64,000 nt of DNA from Vibrio sp. Y2-5 (GCF_014596725.1 NZ_JACVEG010000003.1:327884-391883); one strand, 5' to 3'. Shown: positions 39,886 to 48,893, counted from the stretch's first letter. The notes: generated by a model not told the origin, from the sequence alone. A program made the numbers and translations.

Positions 39886-41220
39886 ATGAAAAAAATCCTG
39901 CTGACAGTCTTAGTTAGTTTATGTCTGGGCTTATTATTAAATGCGCTGCATCTAACAGTAATAACTGATGGCCTTGTTAAACAAAAAATACACGACTTCA
40001 ATAACTTCATTTCTGTTTTTGATGCTGCGCGAGACAAACTGCATATTACGGGAAGCAATATCCAATCAGAATTAAGTAAAGAGCAGGATGCTTCCATCGT
40101 TGAAAAGCAAAATAGAGACGTAAAATATCTATTCGACGACAACAACATTGACCTTACGGATGTGATCACACTTGATGCTCTGACTCAGCTCTACAACAGC
40201 GCTCCAGAGTTTGTGAACAGCCAATATGTTAATGCGCTTAGCTACCTTTCATTCAACTCCAAATCGATCTTCTATAGTGTAAAACCGACTGGACGCTCGA
40301 CTTATAAAGAAGAGATTAAATGTAGCACTTCTGAGTACTGTTCATTTCTTTACGACAACAGTAAATCCAGCACTGGCACCTACACTTATGACATTTTCGA
40401 GAATACAAAAGCAGGCGGGATAACTCTGACACTTTCTACCGCAATTACGCACAATGGTGAAAAAACGGGTAGCTTGATTTTAGATATCCCTGTCAAAGAA
40501 GCATTTAACACCAAAGTACTTATCGAGAAAAAATACGAGAACGGCAAGAACATCTATGTGTTCTCGACCACTAAGAATCCTCTTTTCAACTATCACGAAA
40601 ATTACAATATCGACCAAAAGAACATTCTTAGGTTAAAAGTTTCGTATCTTGAGCTCTGGTTTAGCAAAGCCTACTTAACCGTCGTGTATTCACTGATCGC
40701 TTTCTGCATTATCTTTATGATCATTAACAAGCGTGATTTCGACAAAATGACCATGAACATGGTTGAACGAAAAGAAGCTTTTTACGATGACGGTACAAAA
40801 ACCTACCGTTTTGAAATAACAAAGACACGCCATTTAGAAGATGTGGTTAACGGCAATGAAGTGAACTCTCTGATCCTAATTAAGTATGATTTGGATGAAG
40901 CCAAAGAACATAACGCTCATTTGGTTGCACAAAAATTCATGGTGGATACCGTTAGTTCTTTTATCCGAGCGAGCGACTATCTTATCAAGAATCCAAAACA
41001 CGAAGATGAGTTGATCATGCTGCTGCCGAAATGTTCAACTGAGAACGCCACGAAGATCTTGAATAAGGTTTTCTACAACCTCAATGAAGAAACCTACTCA
41101 GATAAAAAACTGAAACTCAAAGCAACGCGTGTCATTGCCAACCTTCAAGACACGGCAAGTATTGATAACTTGCTGTCTATCGCTCAAAAAGAAGTGATTA
41201 AAGAAGGAAACGAGCGTTAA
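39886..41220 (+). CDS. Membrane sensor protein with degenerate GGDEF domain
   Basis: The ATG at 39886 (444 aa) starts a membrane helix (residues about 3-24). A periplasmic sensor region to about 260 holds one likely disulfide (CSTSEYC), followed by a second helix (about 265-288). The C-terminal 150 residues follow a GGDEF layout: LILIKYDLDEAKEHN mimics the metal/substrate strand and ASDYLIKNPKHEDELIMLLP mimics the R-x-GGDEF hairpin. The GGDEF signature is replaced by KHEDEL, so cyclase activity is unlikely. It may bind c-di-GMP or GTP, or act by protein contact. It is monocistronic. Confidence 0.65.
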   Translation: MKKILLTVLVSLCLGLLLNALHLTVITDGLVKQKIHDFNNFISVFDAARDKLHITGSNIQSELSKEQDASIVEKQNRDVKYLFDDNNIDLTDVITLDALTQLYNSAPEFVNSQYVNALSYLSFNSKSIFYSVKPTGRSTYKEEIKCSTSEYCSFLYDNSKSSTGTYTYDIFENTKAGGITLTLSTAITHNGEKTGSLILDIPVKEAFNTKVLIEKKYENGKNIYVFSTTKNPLFNYHENYNIDQKNILRLKVSYLELWFSKAYLTVVYSLIAFCIIFMIINKRDFDKMTMNMVERKEAFYDDGTKTYRFEITKTRHLEDVVNGNEVNSLILIKYDLDEAKEHNAHLVAQKFMVDTVSSFIRASDYLIKNPKHEDELIMLLPKCSTENATKILNKVFYNLNEETYSDKKLKLKATRVIANLQDTASIDNLLSIAQKEVIKEGNER

Positions 41221-41247
41221 CCACTTCCCACTTGTTTTCGAATACAC

Positions 41248-41277
41248 AAAAGCTCTGCGATTGCAGAGCTTTTTTTA
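41248..41277 (+). terminator. Terminator of the degenerate GGDEF gene
   Basis: AGCTCTGC-GATT-GCAGAGCT followed by TTTTTT, about 30 nt after the stop codon. Confidence 0.93.
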
Positions 41278-41544
41278 TACCTCATATTCAAACTATACAA
41301 CCTCACAGGAAATATCTGGTTGTTATTTGCTTCAAGGCTTTTCATTGAGGCCTGAGGTGCACTTTCATATCAACAGTATTGCCGAAATGAAAGAAGACTT
41401 TCTAATTATTCGTTGATACTGAGAAAGACAGTAGGTTGCACCATAACTCGCCTATCGCTCATCAATGCCGCTTGGATTTGTTGTATGTATTAGCAGTAAG
41501 GATTTGTGGTGATGGTTTCGTTTCACAGCTGTAATAACGACAAG
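41278..41544. other. Intergenic region with no recognised feature
   Basis: About 270 bp between the terminator at 41248-41277 and the small membrane gene. Composition resembles the neighbourhood; no promoter, repeat or RNA could be supported. Confidence 0.4.
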
Positions 41545-41847
41545 CTAACGCCAGACACTCACCACGATGACAGCGCACGCTGTAAACACGCTGACGACAC
41601 AGGGCACAGCGAGATAACGGTGGCTTTTCATTACAAATGTGCGTTTAGGAATGGAAATAACCATGCGGACCAACAGGTAGTTGTAGCCCAATAAGGATGC
41701 ACCAATCATGAATATCCAAGAGGAATTCACATGCGCAGCAGTGGCGTAGATAACCGCCAGTAAATAATTAACTAAGGTCAGCCATGCAACCCAACGTTTT
41801 ATTTGACGAAGTGTCGCATTACTGACCTTATGTATGCTTCTAAACAA
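41545..41847 (-). CDS. Small membrane protein downstream of lafU
   Basis: The 100-aa product has three hydrophobic segments (about residues 19-38, 44-66 and 78-98) and a basic N-terminus and loops. It is not a recognised family. It begins 10 bp after lafU on the same strand and so is probably the last gene of the lateral flagellar late operon, or a gene that has become attached to it. A role in motor function is only a guess from position. Confidence 0.55.
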   Translation of the reverse strand: MFRSIHKVSNATLRQIKRWVAWLTLVNYLLAVIYATAAHVNSSWIFMIGASLLGYNYLLVRMVISIPKRTFVMKSHRYLAVPCVVSVFTACAVIVVSVWR

Positions 41848-41857
41848 GTATCAAAGC

Positions 41858-42781
41858 CTAATAAGATGTGGGTAGCTGATTGTCCCGAGCAGCTTTTGCA
41901 GCCTCTCTTTCCTGACGTTCAATAGTATCCATTACTTTTTTATCTGCTTCTTTGCCCGCAGATTCAATCTTCGGTAAGTTCTTATACACTTCGCTCAATT
42001 GTTTCTGTGCGCTGGTAGTAAGAACAAACACTTCTATGCGTCGGTTATCTGAGCTCTTAGGATCTTCGGGGTTGAGCGGCGCAGTGTCAGCCATACCGGA
42101 TACTTGAAATATCTGATCATTAGAAACTCCACCTTGCGTCAAAAAGTAACGAGCTTGGTTGGCGCGGTTTGCCGACAGTTCCCAGTTGGTTGTTTTCGAA
42201 CCTACATAACGACTTGCATCCGTATGACCAGTAATAACCATCGCGTTGGTAACACGTTTAAATACTGGCGCTAAGTGCAGTAACAAATCTTGGTAAAACG
42301 GCGTCATATTAGCGCCACCACGGTAGAACATCTGACCTTGATCTGAGTCACTGATCATGATTTTCAAACCCTGTGGAGTCACTGTAACTTGAACACTCCC
42401 CATACCTTGAATTTCTTCAATCTGCTCTTCAATCAGGCGGGCGAAAACTTCCAGCTCTTGCTGACTGTCTACTTCACCTTCAATCAGAGAAGTATCTTCG
42501 ACACGATGCATGTCAGATTCATGATTTGAGGTCGCTATCTCTTGCAAAGCGATTGGGCTAACTGAGTTGCCCAAGCCATCGGCTTGCAATTGACCCGTCT
42601 GAAAATACTCCACCAGATCCTGACTATCTTCAGAGTCCATAACTGACAGAAGCCAAAGAATAAGAAACAGACACATCATTGAAATCATCAAGTCCGCCAT
42701 GGCAACCTTCCAGCCACCATGAGTTAGGTCTGAACCTTTATTCTTTTTCTTCTTAATTATTGTTACACCAGCATTACTCAT
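41858..42781 (-). CDS. lafU: Lateral flagellar stator protein LafU (MotB family)
   Basis: The 307-aa protein has a short basic N-terminus, one membrane helix (about residues 27-46) with the ion-binding Asp30 in WKVAMADLMISM, a plug region and an OmpA-like peptidoglycan domain (TGHTDASRY, NRRIEVFVL). With LafT it forms the stator; lateral stators of this type are proton-driven in V. parahaemolyticus. It lies 6 bp after lafT at the end of the lafB-lafU gene string. Confidence 0.92.
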   Translation of the reverse strand: MSNAGVTIIKKKKNKGSDLTHGGWKVAMADLMISMMCLFLILWLLSVMDSEDSQDLVEYFQTGQLQADGLGNSVSPIALQEIATSNHESDMHRVEDTSLIEGEVDSQQELEVFARLIEEQIEEIQGMGSVQVTVTPQGLKIMISDSDQGQMFYRGGANMTPFYQDLLLHLAPVFKRVTNAMVITGHTDASRYVGSKTTNWELSANRANQARYFLTQGGVSNDQIFQVSGMADTAPLNPEDPKSSDNRRIEVFVLTTSAQKQLSEVYKNLPKIESAGKEADKKVMDTIERQEREAAKAARDNQLPTSY

Positions 42782-42787
42782 AACGGA

Positions 42788-43642
42788 TTACCTTAGGCTT
42801 TCTAGTGTTTGCTCTAAGTCTGTAAAACTTGGCTTAACGTGGCTTTCAATGTGCTTACGACCAGCGTTGACACACATATGTGGAGACAGGTTTTGCAGAT
42901 AGCCCGTGATGATAGAGCGAATGCAGTGAAGCGGCGCTACCTGTTCTTCAGCAATATCGTGCATTGATGCAGACAAAGGACCAAACATACAGTAACAACC
43001 GAAAATACCAGTAAAAGTACCAACCAGCGCGCCAGCAATACTCTGGCCGATGATAGTTACATCCGCATCCAAGTTCTGCATGGTTAAGATAATACCCATT
43101 ACCGCCGCTAAGATACCGATACCTGGCATGGCTTCCGCAGTTGCATGAAGTTTGTTACCTGGCTTCTCATATTCTTCCATCAGCACTTCAATTTCTTCTT
43201 CTAGCGCCGCTTCTAACTCATGCGCCGAAATTTTAGAACTGATCACTTGGCGGAACGAATCGATAATGAAATTCAGCGTAATGGTGTCTTTCATGATCGC
43301 TGGATATTTAGTGAAGATGCTACTTGCTTCAGGGTTCTCAACGTGGGTATCTAGCGCTTTTAAGTTCTGCATTTTAACTACGTTGATCAACTCGAACATC
43401 AAAGAAAGCAATTCGTTGTAGTACTCTTTAGTATAAATACTCTTACCAACTGATTGCTTTATTTGAGATAGCATTAATTTCAGCGTTGATGATGAACACG
43501 AAATAATCAGCCCACCAAAAGATGCACCAAAAATAACTATAATTTCTGATACTTTAACCAATGCGCCTAATCTTCCGCCCCACATGACAAATGACACACC
43601 AATAACTGCTAATATCCCTACGAATGCCAATATTTGCTTCAT
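42788..43642 (-). CDS. lafT: Lateral flagellar stator protein LafT (MotA family)
   Basis: The 284-aa protein has four predicted helices and the MotA landmarks: an early helix pair, a long cytoplasmic loop containing the charged LEAALEEEIEVLMEEY segment, and the PGIGILAAVMGI helix. ALVGTFTGIFGCYCMFGP follows, also within MotA consensus. It partners LafU as a proton channel that drives lateral flagella. One bp separates it from lafS. Confidence 0.92.
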   Translation of the reverse strand: MKQILAFVGILAVIGVSFVMWGGRLGALVKVSEIIVIFGASFGGLIISCSSSTLKLMLSQIKQSVGKSIYTKEYYNELLSLMFELINVVKMQNLKALDTHVENPEASSIFTKYPAIMKDTITLNFIIDSFRQVISSKISAHELEAALEEEIEVLMEEYEKPGNKLHATAEAMPGIGILAAVMGIILTMQNLDADVTIIGQSIAGALVGTFTGIFGCYCMFGPLSASMHDIAEEQVAPLHCIRSIITGYLQNLSPHMCVNAGRKHIESHVKPSFTDLEQTLESLR

Positions 43643-43643
43643 T

Positions 43644-44339
43644 CTAAATTCTCTCCGCGCGAGATTTAATTACCTCGACACCTTTGTGTTTTAATCTGTG
43701 AACTTTAACTTCACTTATTTCTAGTGCGAGTGCGGTTTCCTGAGTACTTAATCCCATCACATACATTAAATACATGACACGCTGAACTTCCTCAGGTAAT
43801 TTTTCCAACTCTTGTTGAATAAATAATGCCAGCTCTTCTTTATTATCGTCTTCTGTATTATCAACACTGTCATACAGCTCAATATCGTCACTTAATACAA
43901 GATCAGACATCGCATCTAGATATTCCTGCGCCGTAATATTAAGCACTTTACAAATTTCAGACTGTCTCGGAGTGCGACCAAGCTGCCCCATTAGAGCCGA
44001 TTCAGCTTTCTTGATATTGTTTGCCAATGTTCGGTTATCACGACTCAAATAATCGCGAGAGCGAAGCTCATCTATGATGGCTCCGCGCATTCTTACCGTA
44101 ACCGACTTAATGAAGTCTTCGTTGACGATATGGTCAAATTTACGCAGCTCAGTAACAAACGTTATCAAAGCCGTTTGACGCAGATCTTCTAATGTATCTT
44201 CGTCTACTGCTCCTCTGTATCGCTTCAGTGAACGATTGATCAAGGGCAGATTAGACTGAATGGCCGCAGACTCAATAGCATGCCTATGAGCTGTGGGCTG
44301 TAATTCCGTCTTTTGGTACGCTTGTTTACCTAGCAACAT
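43644..44339 (-). CDS. lafS: Lateral flagellar sigma factor LafS (sigma28/FliA family)
   Basis: The 231-aa factor shows sigma70-family regions: region 2 with DLRQTALITFVTELRKFD and VRMRGAIIDELRSRD, region 3 with LGRTPRQSEICKVL, and region 4 with LPEEVQRVMYLMYVMGLSTQETA, an HTH ending in the ISEVKVHRLKHKG recognition helix. Gene position between lafF and lafT is as in V. parahaemolyticus. It should read the late promoters seen upstream of lafA, the flagellin-like gene and flgM in this window. Confidence 0.92.
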   Translation of the reverse strand: MLLGKQAYQKTELQPTAHRHAIESAAIQSNLPLINRSLKRYRGAVDEDTLEDLRQTALITFVTELRKFDHIVNEDFIKSVTVRMRGAIIDELRSRDYLSRDNRTLANNIKKAESALMGQLGRTPRQSEICKVLNITAQEYLDAMSDLVLSDDIELYDSVDNTEDDNKEELALFIQQELEKLPEEVQRVMYLMYVMGLSTQETALALEISEVKVHRLKHKGVEVIKSRAERI

Positions 44340-44804
44340 TTATTGATATACCGCTTTGGTGACTAAAACTTCCTTAACTCTCCACTGCTTTTCCTTTTTA
44401 AACATGTAATCCAAATCATCTTGAAGATTCAAAATGAACATTTCATCACGGAAATATTCAGCAGGCTTCAAACTAAATACTTTTAAAATTTGGTTTTTAA
44501 TCTTAGGAATATGATTTTTCAGCTCTTCTTCATTATTTTCCGGTGTATATAGATAAAGATCTAGCAACAACAAACTTTGACGTTTTGAGAAGGTGATAGG
44601 AATTAACATTCCATGTAAAGGCACTTCAACCGTTGGTATATTCAAATCAAAGTTCTGAGGCGCATCTTTGATGACTTCTACTTTTTGTTGATCTGTAGAC
44701 TCACCAGAAAATAGGCCACCAATATTGATACCTGCGAAACTTAAACCGATAATTGCGCCAACGGTTAATAATACGGATGCTAATACCGCAATTACAATTT
44801 TCAT
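44340..44804 (-). CDS. lafF: Lateral flagellar FliL-like protein LafF
   Basis: The 154-aa protein has one N-terminal membrane helix (about residues 5-25) and a periplasmic domain ending in the FliL-like stretch LQDDLDYMFKKEKQWRVKEVLVTKAVYQ (shown in part as WRVKEVLVTKAVYQ). FliL proteins sit at the stator ring and support motor torque. It is contiguous with lafS and 4 bp after lafE. Assigned by family layout and position. Confidence 0.82.
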   Translation of the reverse strand: MKIVIAVLASVLLTVGAIIGLSFAGINIGGLFSGESTDQQKVEVIKDAPQNFDLNIPTVEVPLHGMLIPITFSKRQSLLLLDLYLYTPENNEEELKNHIPKIKNQILKVFSLKPAEYFRDEMFILNLQDDLDYMFKKEKQWRVKEVLVTKAVYQ

Positions 44805-44808
44805 AATA

Positions 44809-45801
44809 TTACGCTCTTGCTAATTCATTGTTATCGATGTCTTCTACTGCATCTAATTCAAGGCCTGCAGAATTATCTACAACCATAAATTCATCACTGG
44901 ATACGAAATAGTCCTGCTCGGTGTTTTGTTGCTGATCACCAGAAACAGATACGTCGACATTTAAAAAGTTTTGCTCAACCAGCTCTGCTCTTAAGCGATC
45001 AGATGTCATCTGAATTGACTCTCGAGTTGTATTGGATGAAGCATTGATTTGAATATGAAGCTTGTCATTATCGAGTTTCACAACCAGCTCGATTTTCCCA
45101 AGATCTGGTGGATCTAAGCGAATGGTCGCTGTAGGTGTTTTTGCATTGATCTGCACACTGACTTTGTCTGCAATCGTTGCGCTTAAACGCTCACCTAACT
45201 CCTGCGCTGAAAGGGACTTATCCATAACCGCTCTAAACTGCAGGTTAGCATTAAGCTCACTGCGAGCAGATTGAGAGTGATTATTTAACAATGCATCAGC
45301 GGATACCGTTTGCTCTTTTACCGCAGCAACGTCAATCAATCTGCTATCTACGATGTTTTGTGCAACCAGCGAACTCGTTGCCAATTGATTAGTCGCAACT
45401 TGAGCGGTTGTCAGAGAGGCACTGGTGCTCATCACGTTTGAAACTGCTGATACGAGAGAGTCTTTCGCTGAAGAAGACGCAGATACTGAAGGTTCCTTTG
45501 TCGCGTTTGCTAAGTGTGTTGTTGCGACAGCGACAGCCGTCAATGCAGCAGCTTCGTCATTCATCTCCGCAGAAGCGTCGTCTGCTAGCGTTGAAACGAG
45601 ATCAAGAGTGTCACCGGATTCAGCCTCCGCTGCACCTACACCTAACTCGAACTCTAAGGTTTCAGAGTCGGTTCCCAAAAGTAAAGCAGCAAAGCTCTGA
45701 GGCTTATTAGCGCTTGAACCGAATCCTTGCTTAGAATTCAGCACGGTGCCTTCTGCGAGTGTAGTTGTATCTGTAGAACTATGGCTTAAACCATTAATCA
45801 T
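44809..45801 (-). CDS. lafE: Lateral flagellar hook-length control protein LafE (FliK-like)
   Basis: The 330-aa protein has a long Ala/Ser/Thr/Asp-rich, low-complexity N-terminal two-thirds. Its C-terminal domain of the FliK type runs about 195-290: RLDPPDLGKIELVVKLDNDKLHIQI and RESIQMTSDRLRAELVEQN. FliK acts as a secreted ruler that switches export specificity when the hook reaches length. Position in the lafCDEFS string supports the call. Confidence 0.88.
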   Translation of the reverse strand: MINGLSHSSTDTTTLAEGTVLNSKQGFGSSANKPQSFAALLLGTDSETLEFELGVGAAEAESGDTLDLVSTLADDASAEMNDEAAALTAVAVATTHLANATKEPSVSASSSAKDSLVSAVSNVMSTSASLTTAQVATNQLATSSLVAQNIVDSRLIDVAAVKEQTVSADALLNNHSQSARSELNANLQFRAVMDKSLSAQELGERLSATIADKVSVQINAKTPTATIRLDPPDLGKIELVVKLDNDKLHIQINASSNTTRESIQMTSDRLRAELVEQNFLNVDVSVSGDQQQNTEQDYFVSSDEFMVVDNSAGLELDAVEDIDNNELARA

Positions 45802-45803
45802 AA

Positions 45804-46091
45804 TTATCGACTTAATTGCGTTTTTTGATAGGCAAAGTCTCTTGCCCTATTGTTCCCTAAACTATCCATTTCTACTTTGATGAGATCCCTTTCATTTTGA
45901 ATAAACAAAGTTGCCTCTAGGTGAACCTGTTTGAGCTTTGCAAGCACGTCCAGGTTCTCCTCTGCTGTTTGGTCCACAGCGGGTAAATGCTTCTGCAACA
46001 GATTTACGCTGCGCTCGATGTTTTCAACGCTACGCTCATTAAGTGCACGTTGATAAAAAGCCAACAATTTGGTTAATTCTTGCTGATTCAT
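45804..46091 (-). CDS. lafD: Lateral flagellar FliT-like chaperone LafD
   Basis: The ATG at 46091 gives 95 aa (an in-frame TTG lies two codons earlier). The protein is almost wholly helical, with heptad-like LTKLLAFYQRALNERS and an N-terminal helix, consistent with FliT-type export chaperones for the filament cap FliD. It is placed between lafC and lafE. Sequence identity is low in this family, so position carries much of the call. Confidence 0.75.
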   Translation of the reverse strand: MNQQELTKLLAFYQRALNERSVENIERSVNLLQKHLPAVDQTAEENLDVLAKLKQVHLEATLFIQNERDLIKVEMDSLGNNRARDFAYQKTQLSR

Positions 46092-46098
46092 AATCAAA

Positions 46099-46491
46099 TT
46101 AGCTCAAAAGCTTCATCGCCCCTTCCCAACCTTCTCGTAAATCTGCGAGTGGTTGTTTCAGGTCTTTGATCACTTGAGTGTCTAAGTCTTTAGAACCTTT
46201 AAACACAGTGGCAATGCTGTGTTCATAAAGATTATGAATGTTTTCAATCAGTTCGTTAGGATTGTCCAAATCTAAAGAAGCATCTAAAGCCATCAGAATG
46301 TCGATGGCTTTTTGCGCTGCCTTTGATTTCTTAAGGAAATCCTTCTCTTCGATAGCAAACACAATCGTATCTAGCTCGATAGCTAAGCGGTCATGCAGCA
46401 TACAAATCAGTTCAAAGGTGTTTGACACTGACGCATTAGCTTGAATCTGCACATTGCTATATGCCGCTTGTTGTTGATTACCTAATAACAT
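46099..46491 (-). CDS. lafC: Lateral flagellin chaperone LafC (FliS-like)
   Basis: The 130-aa protein fits FliS: the AAYSNVQIQANASVSN start, LICMLHDRLAIELDT, a central KSKAAQKAIDILMALDASLDLDN and the helical NLYEHSI motif. FliS binds the C-terminal D0 helix of flagellin and keeps it unfolded for export. Its partner here should be LafA, and possibly the LafA-like protein at 47945-48691, whose C-terminus is similar. Confidence 0.9.
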   Translation of the reverse strand: MLLGNQQQAAYSNVQIQANASVSNTFELICMLHDRLAIELDTIVFAIEEKDFLKKSKAAQKAIDILMALDASLDLDNPNELIENIHNLYEHSIATVFKGSKDLDTQVIKDLKQPLADLREGWEGAMKLLS

Positions 46492-46500
46492 TGTCTACCT

Positions 46501-47838
46501 TTAAGCAAATAGTGTTGAAATGGAGTTCATCGAATACATCATGTTATTCAAACTAGTAAACTGAGTAAGATAACGTCTGTAATACATTTCATACTTAGTA
46601 TCGAGTTCATCTAACTTATCATTGACGCGCTCTTGTTGTAGAGAGTTACGATCCTTCTTCGTCTTTAGAGAGCCCGTGTTGTAATCCGCATATTTTTCAA
46701 CGGTTGATTCCATAGTCTTGAACAGACCGCCTTCACCAACAAATATTGCGTCTAAATCATAAAGTTCAGAGGCCTCATCAAACTTCTCCGCATCGAGTTC
46801 CAACTCGCCCTCTTTGTTGAGCGATAGACCTACTTCGAACAAGCTGACGCCATTGTACGAGGTACGAATTAGGTTCTTCAGTTCACTAGTAATGCCACGA
46901 ATTGAACCATCTGAAGCTAATACACCACGATCTTCTGTCTCACTACCTGAACGTGTTGCTTCATTTAGCACTTTCAGTGCTTCGTTATACGCAGCAACAA
47001 ACTCGTTCAACGTTTCGATTGTGGCGGCACTATCAGGACCAATAGAGAAGTTTGTCGTATCATCGCCAGCTGCATTCGCTTTTGTGATAGTGATATCGAC
47101 ACCATTCACAACGTTTTCAAATGTGTTGCTACTGTTAGTCAGCTCAATACCTGAACCGTAATCACCCATCCAGATGATGGCATCACGCCCTTCTTTAATC
47201 ACTTTTTGGTTAGCGGTTGTAAAAGCGTCTAGTTCTCCGCTATCTGCATGTGACGCCGTTACCGTAAACTGATTCTCAACACCGGTTTCCTCAGAGCTAA
47301 ACAGCAGTTTCATGTCTCCGCTCGAACGCACTAACGAAGCGCTAACACCACCATCCATCGTTTTATTGAAGTAATTAACCATTTCCTGATAAGAGACATT
47401 GCCGTCGCCATCATCGTCAGCCTCTGCGCCCAGAGTGATTTCTTTGTCCACTCCGTCAAAATTCACGGCGAGCGTTGTTTTACCATCCGCAACCGCAAAG
47501 ATGTCTGAGGTTTCTGTACCTGTCGCGTTAACTGCTATTTGGTGCGATGCTGCCGTCTGTTCTACAAAAATATCCATGTTGATATTTTTTGCGTAACCTG
47601 CAGCATTTACCGAGAAAAACTCTTCACTCGACTGAGTCACTGCACTTTGCGCGAGCGTACCTTTCGGCTTGGTAAACTTGTACAGGATGTTATCTAACGC
47701 ATCCAAAGCATTATCGATTTTACCGAGCATGCTGTTTTGACTTTGCAGAGTACTCAACTGTGTTGAGTAACGGTTTTGAGCCGCATAAACCTCGTAATAA
47801 GCGAGTTGGTCAGCATATGCTGAGGCATCGATTTGCAT
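46501..47838 (-). CDS. lafB: Lateral flagellar filament cap protein LafB (FliD)
   Basis: The ATG at 47838 with GGAGAG upstream gives 445 aa. The FliD hallmarks are the N-terminal coiled coil, a VNGVDITITKANAAG segment, the FVAAYNEALKVLNEATR helix, ITSELKNLIRTSYNG and VGLSLNKEGELELDAEKFDEA (shown as separate words). The C-terminal coil ends in a MYYRRYLTQFTSLNNMMYSM region. FliD caps the growing filament. It opens the lafBCDEFSTU string. Confidence 0.92.
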   Translation of the reverse strand: MQIDASAYADQLAYYEVYAAQNRYSTQLSTLQSQNSMLGKIDNALDALDNILYKFTKPKGTLAQSAVTQSSEEFFSVNAAGYAKNINMDIFVEQTAASHQIAVNATGTETSDIFAVADGKTTLAVNFDGVDKEITLGAEADDDGDGNVSYQEMVNYFNKTMDGGVSASLVRSSGDMKLLFSSEETGVENQFTVTASHADSGELDAFTTANQKVIKEGRDAIIWMGDYGSGIELTNSSNTFENVVNGVDITITKANAAGDDTTNFSIGPDSAATIETLNEFVAAYNEALKVLNEATRSGSETEDRGVLASDGSIRGITSELKNLIRTSYNGVSLFEVGLSLNKEGELELDAEKFDEASELYDLDAIFVGEGGLFKTMESTVEKYADYNTGSLKTKKDRNSLQQERVNDKLDELDTKYEMYYRRYLTQFTSLNNMMYSMNSISTLFA

Positions 47839-47929
47839 AATTCTCTCCAAAAACGGCTCAACCGTTATGACAGATCTTTCTATTTATATGATAGGGCGTT
47901 AGCCAAAGTGGTAACATCTACCCCTGCTG

Positions 47930-47945
47930 ATTCCTATGTAGGAAT
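47930..47945. promoter_or_regulatory. Palindrome ATTCCTA-TG-TAGGAAT upstream of lafB
   Basis: A perfect 7-bp inverted repeat with a 2-bp spacer lies about 90 bp upstream of lafB and overlaps the stop of the flagellin-like gene. Related TAGGA/TTCCT palindromes lie upstream of lafA, the flagellin-like gene and pseB. Function unknown. Confidence 0.45.
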
Positions 47946-48691
47946 TAGCTTAGGATTGAAACCGCTACCTCTGGTGTTGTCTGCGTTCCCGCTAGCTGTT
48001 GAGCTCCATTAGGCTCGAGCATGGTACTTTTGGATGCAGTACTTGCTTGTTGCACACTTTGGCTATCAGCTGTTGAGTGCGAGGCATATGCATCTTGCAG
48101 TTGTGTATCAAGTTCAGCGCGAGTTTTTGCCAATTGGCTCATCAGTCCGGCATCGCCAGATAAATGCTGCTTCGCGATAGGTTTAGAATCTTCCGTTAAC
48201 TCGATTTTGCTCAACGTTTCAGCAATAGATGATATTTCACTACTGTTGAACTTAACCTTTACTTCTTTTTCTTCGCCTGTAGCCAATGTTGAAAAACCAG
48301 AAGCTTCAGGTGTATGAGCGTCTTTCAGCTGTTTATTTAAGTCTTTTAGCTGAGCCCGTAACTGAGCGATTTTTTCGTTACCTTGTGCATCGTCTTGGTC
48401 AATCGCTTCATTTAGCTGTGAAGCTACGCTTTCCATTTCAGATAAAACGCTCTTAGTATTTTGCATATGAGCTAAAGTGTTTTGCGCTTCTTTCTGTTGG
48501 TAAGCAGGTAAATTCGAACGCTCTGCTAAACGATCGGCAATTTTGATGCTTGTTTGCTCGTTGTCATCGACAACCGCGTTTACACGTTCATCAATATTAT
48601 TGACAGCGGTACTAGGCTTATTCACATCCGCAGTTACGGTATTCTGAGTCGTGAGATAAGCTTGATTATTAGTGGGGACAGAAATAATCAT
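47945..48691 (-). CDS. Divergent flagellin-like protein next to lafA
   Basis: The 248-aa protein is not an ordinary flagellin but aligns with LafA at both ends. The N-terminal ISVPTNNQAYLTTQNT matches Laf[16 protein letters not shown]. The next helix, IADRLAERSN, matches [12 protein letters not shown]. The C-terminal ML..GAQ.L..T.T.P..A.S.L pattern matches LafA's last 28 residues at nearly half the positions. The centre is Gln/Glu/Lys-rich helix with a short beta-like EVKVKFNSSE. It lies between lafA and lafB and shares the lafA promoter design. Possible roles are a minor filament subunit, junction protein or secreted regulator. Confidence 0.75.
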   Translation of the reverse strand: MIISVPTNNQAYLTTQNTVTADVNKPSTAVNNIDERVNAVVDDNEQTSIKIADRLAERSNLPAYQQKEAQNTLAHMQNTKSVLSEMESVASQLNEAIDQDDAQGNEKIAQLRAQLKDLNKQLKDAHTPEASGFSTLATGEEKEVKVKFNSSEISSIAETLSKIELTEDSKPIAKQHLSGDAGLMSQLAKTRAELDTQLQDAYASHSTADSQSVQQASTASKSTMLEPNGAQQLAGTQTTPEVAVSILS

Positions 48692-48728
48692 GATAATTTC
48701 CTTTTAAATGGTTAAATCAGCTTTTCTA

Positions 48729-48765
48729 CACTTATTTATAACGACCTATTCAATAGCTTTATTTC
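48729..48765 (-). promoter_or_regulatory. Sigma28-like (LafS) promoter of the flagellin-like gene
   Basis: On the minus strand the block reads GAAATAAA, 12 nt, GTCGTTAT, then AAATAAGTG. It aligns without gaps over 37 positions with the block upstream of lafA. It is 37 bp upstream of the ATG. Spacing and -10 like GNCGTWA fit sigma28-type promoters, read presumably by LafS. Confidence 0.75.
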
Positions 48766-48792
48766 GCTTAGATCATTCAAATCAATGGTTAA

Positions 48793-48802
48793 GGAATATT
48801 CC
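48793..48802. promoter_or_regulatory. GGAATATTCC palindrome upstream of the flagellin-like gene
   Basis: The perfect 10-bp palindrome begins 27 bp upstream of the -35-like block at 48765. The same palindrome occurs upstream of lafA with identical spacing. The position, about -66 from the expected start, suits an activator. Confidence 0.6.
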
Positions 48803-48841
48803 CACAAAAAAATGTAATAACTCTTAGCCAGCATTAGAAAT

Positions 48842-48874
48842 ATAAAAAAACCAGCGGCATGCGCTGGCTTTTAC
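48842..48874 (-). terminator. Terminator of lafA
   Basis: On the minus strand CCAGCG and CGCTGG form the stem with a 5-nt loop, followed by a T-rich run, 20-50 nt after the lafA stop. Confidence 0.85.
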
Positions 48875-48893
48875 ATTCAGAACTAATTTTAAA

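Noticed and set aside
41278..41544. A possible stem between GGTGCAC and GTTGCACC words near 41357-41440
   Set aside because: The arms are short and mismatched and nothing else suggests an RNA.
45408..45710. Open frames on the plus strand across lafE
   Set aside because: They mirror the repetitive Ala/Ser/Thr codons of lafE on the other strand and have no start signal.
47851..47944. LafS-type promoter upstream of lafB
   Set aside because: I searched for GAAATAAA-N12-GNCGTWA and found only an imperfect TAAA with no CGTWA at the right distance, so the lafB promoter is not called.
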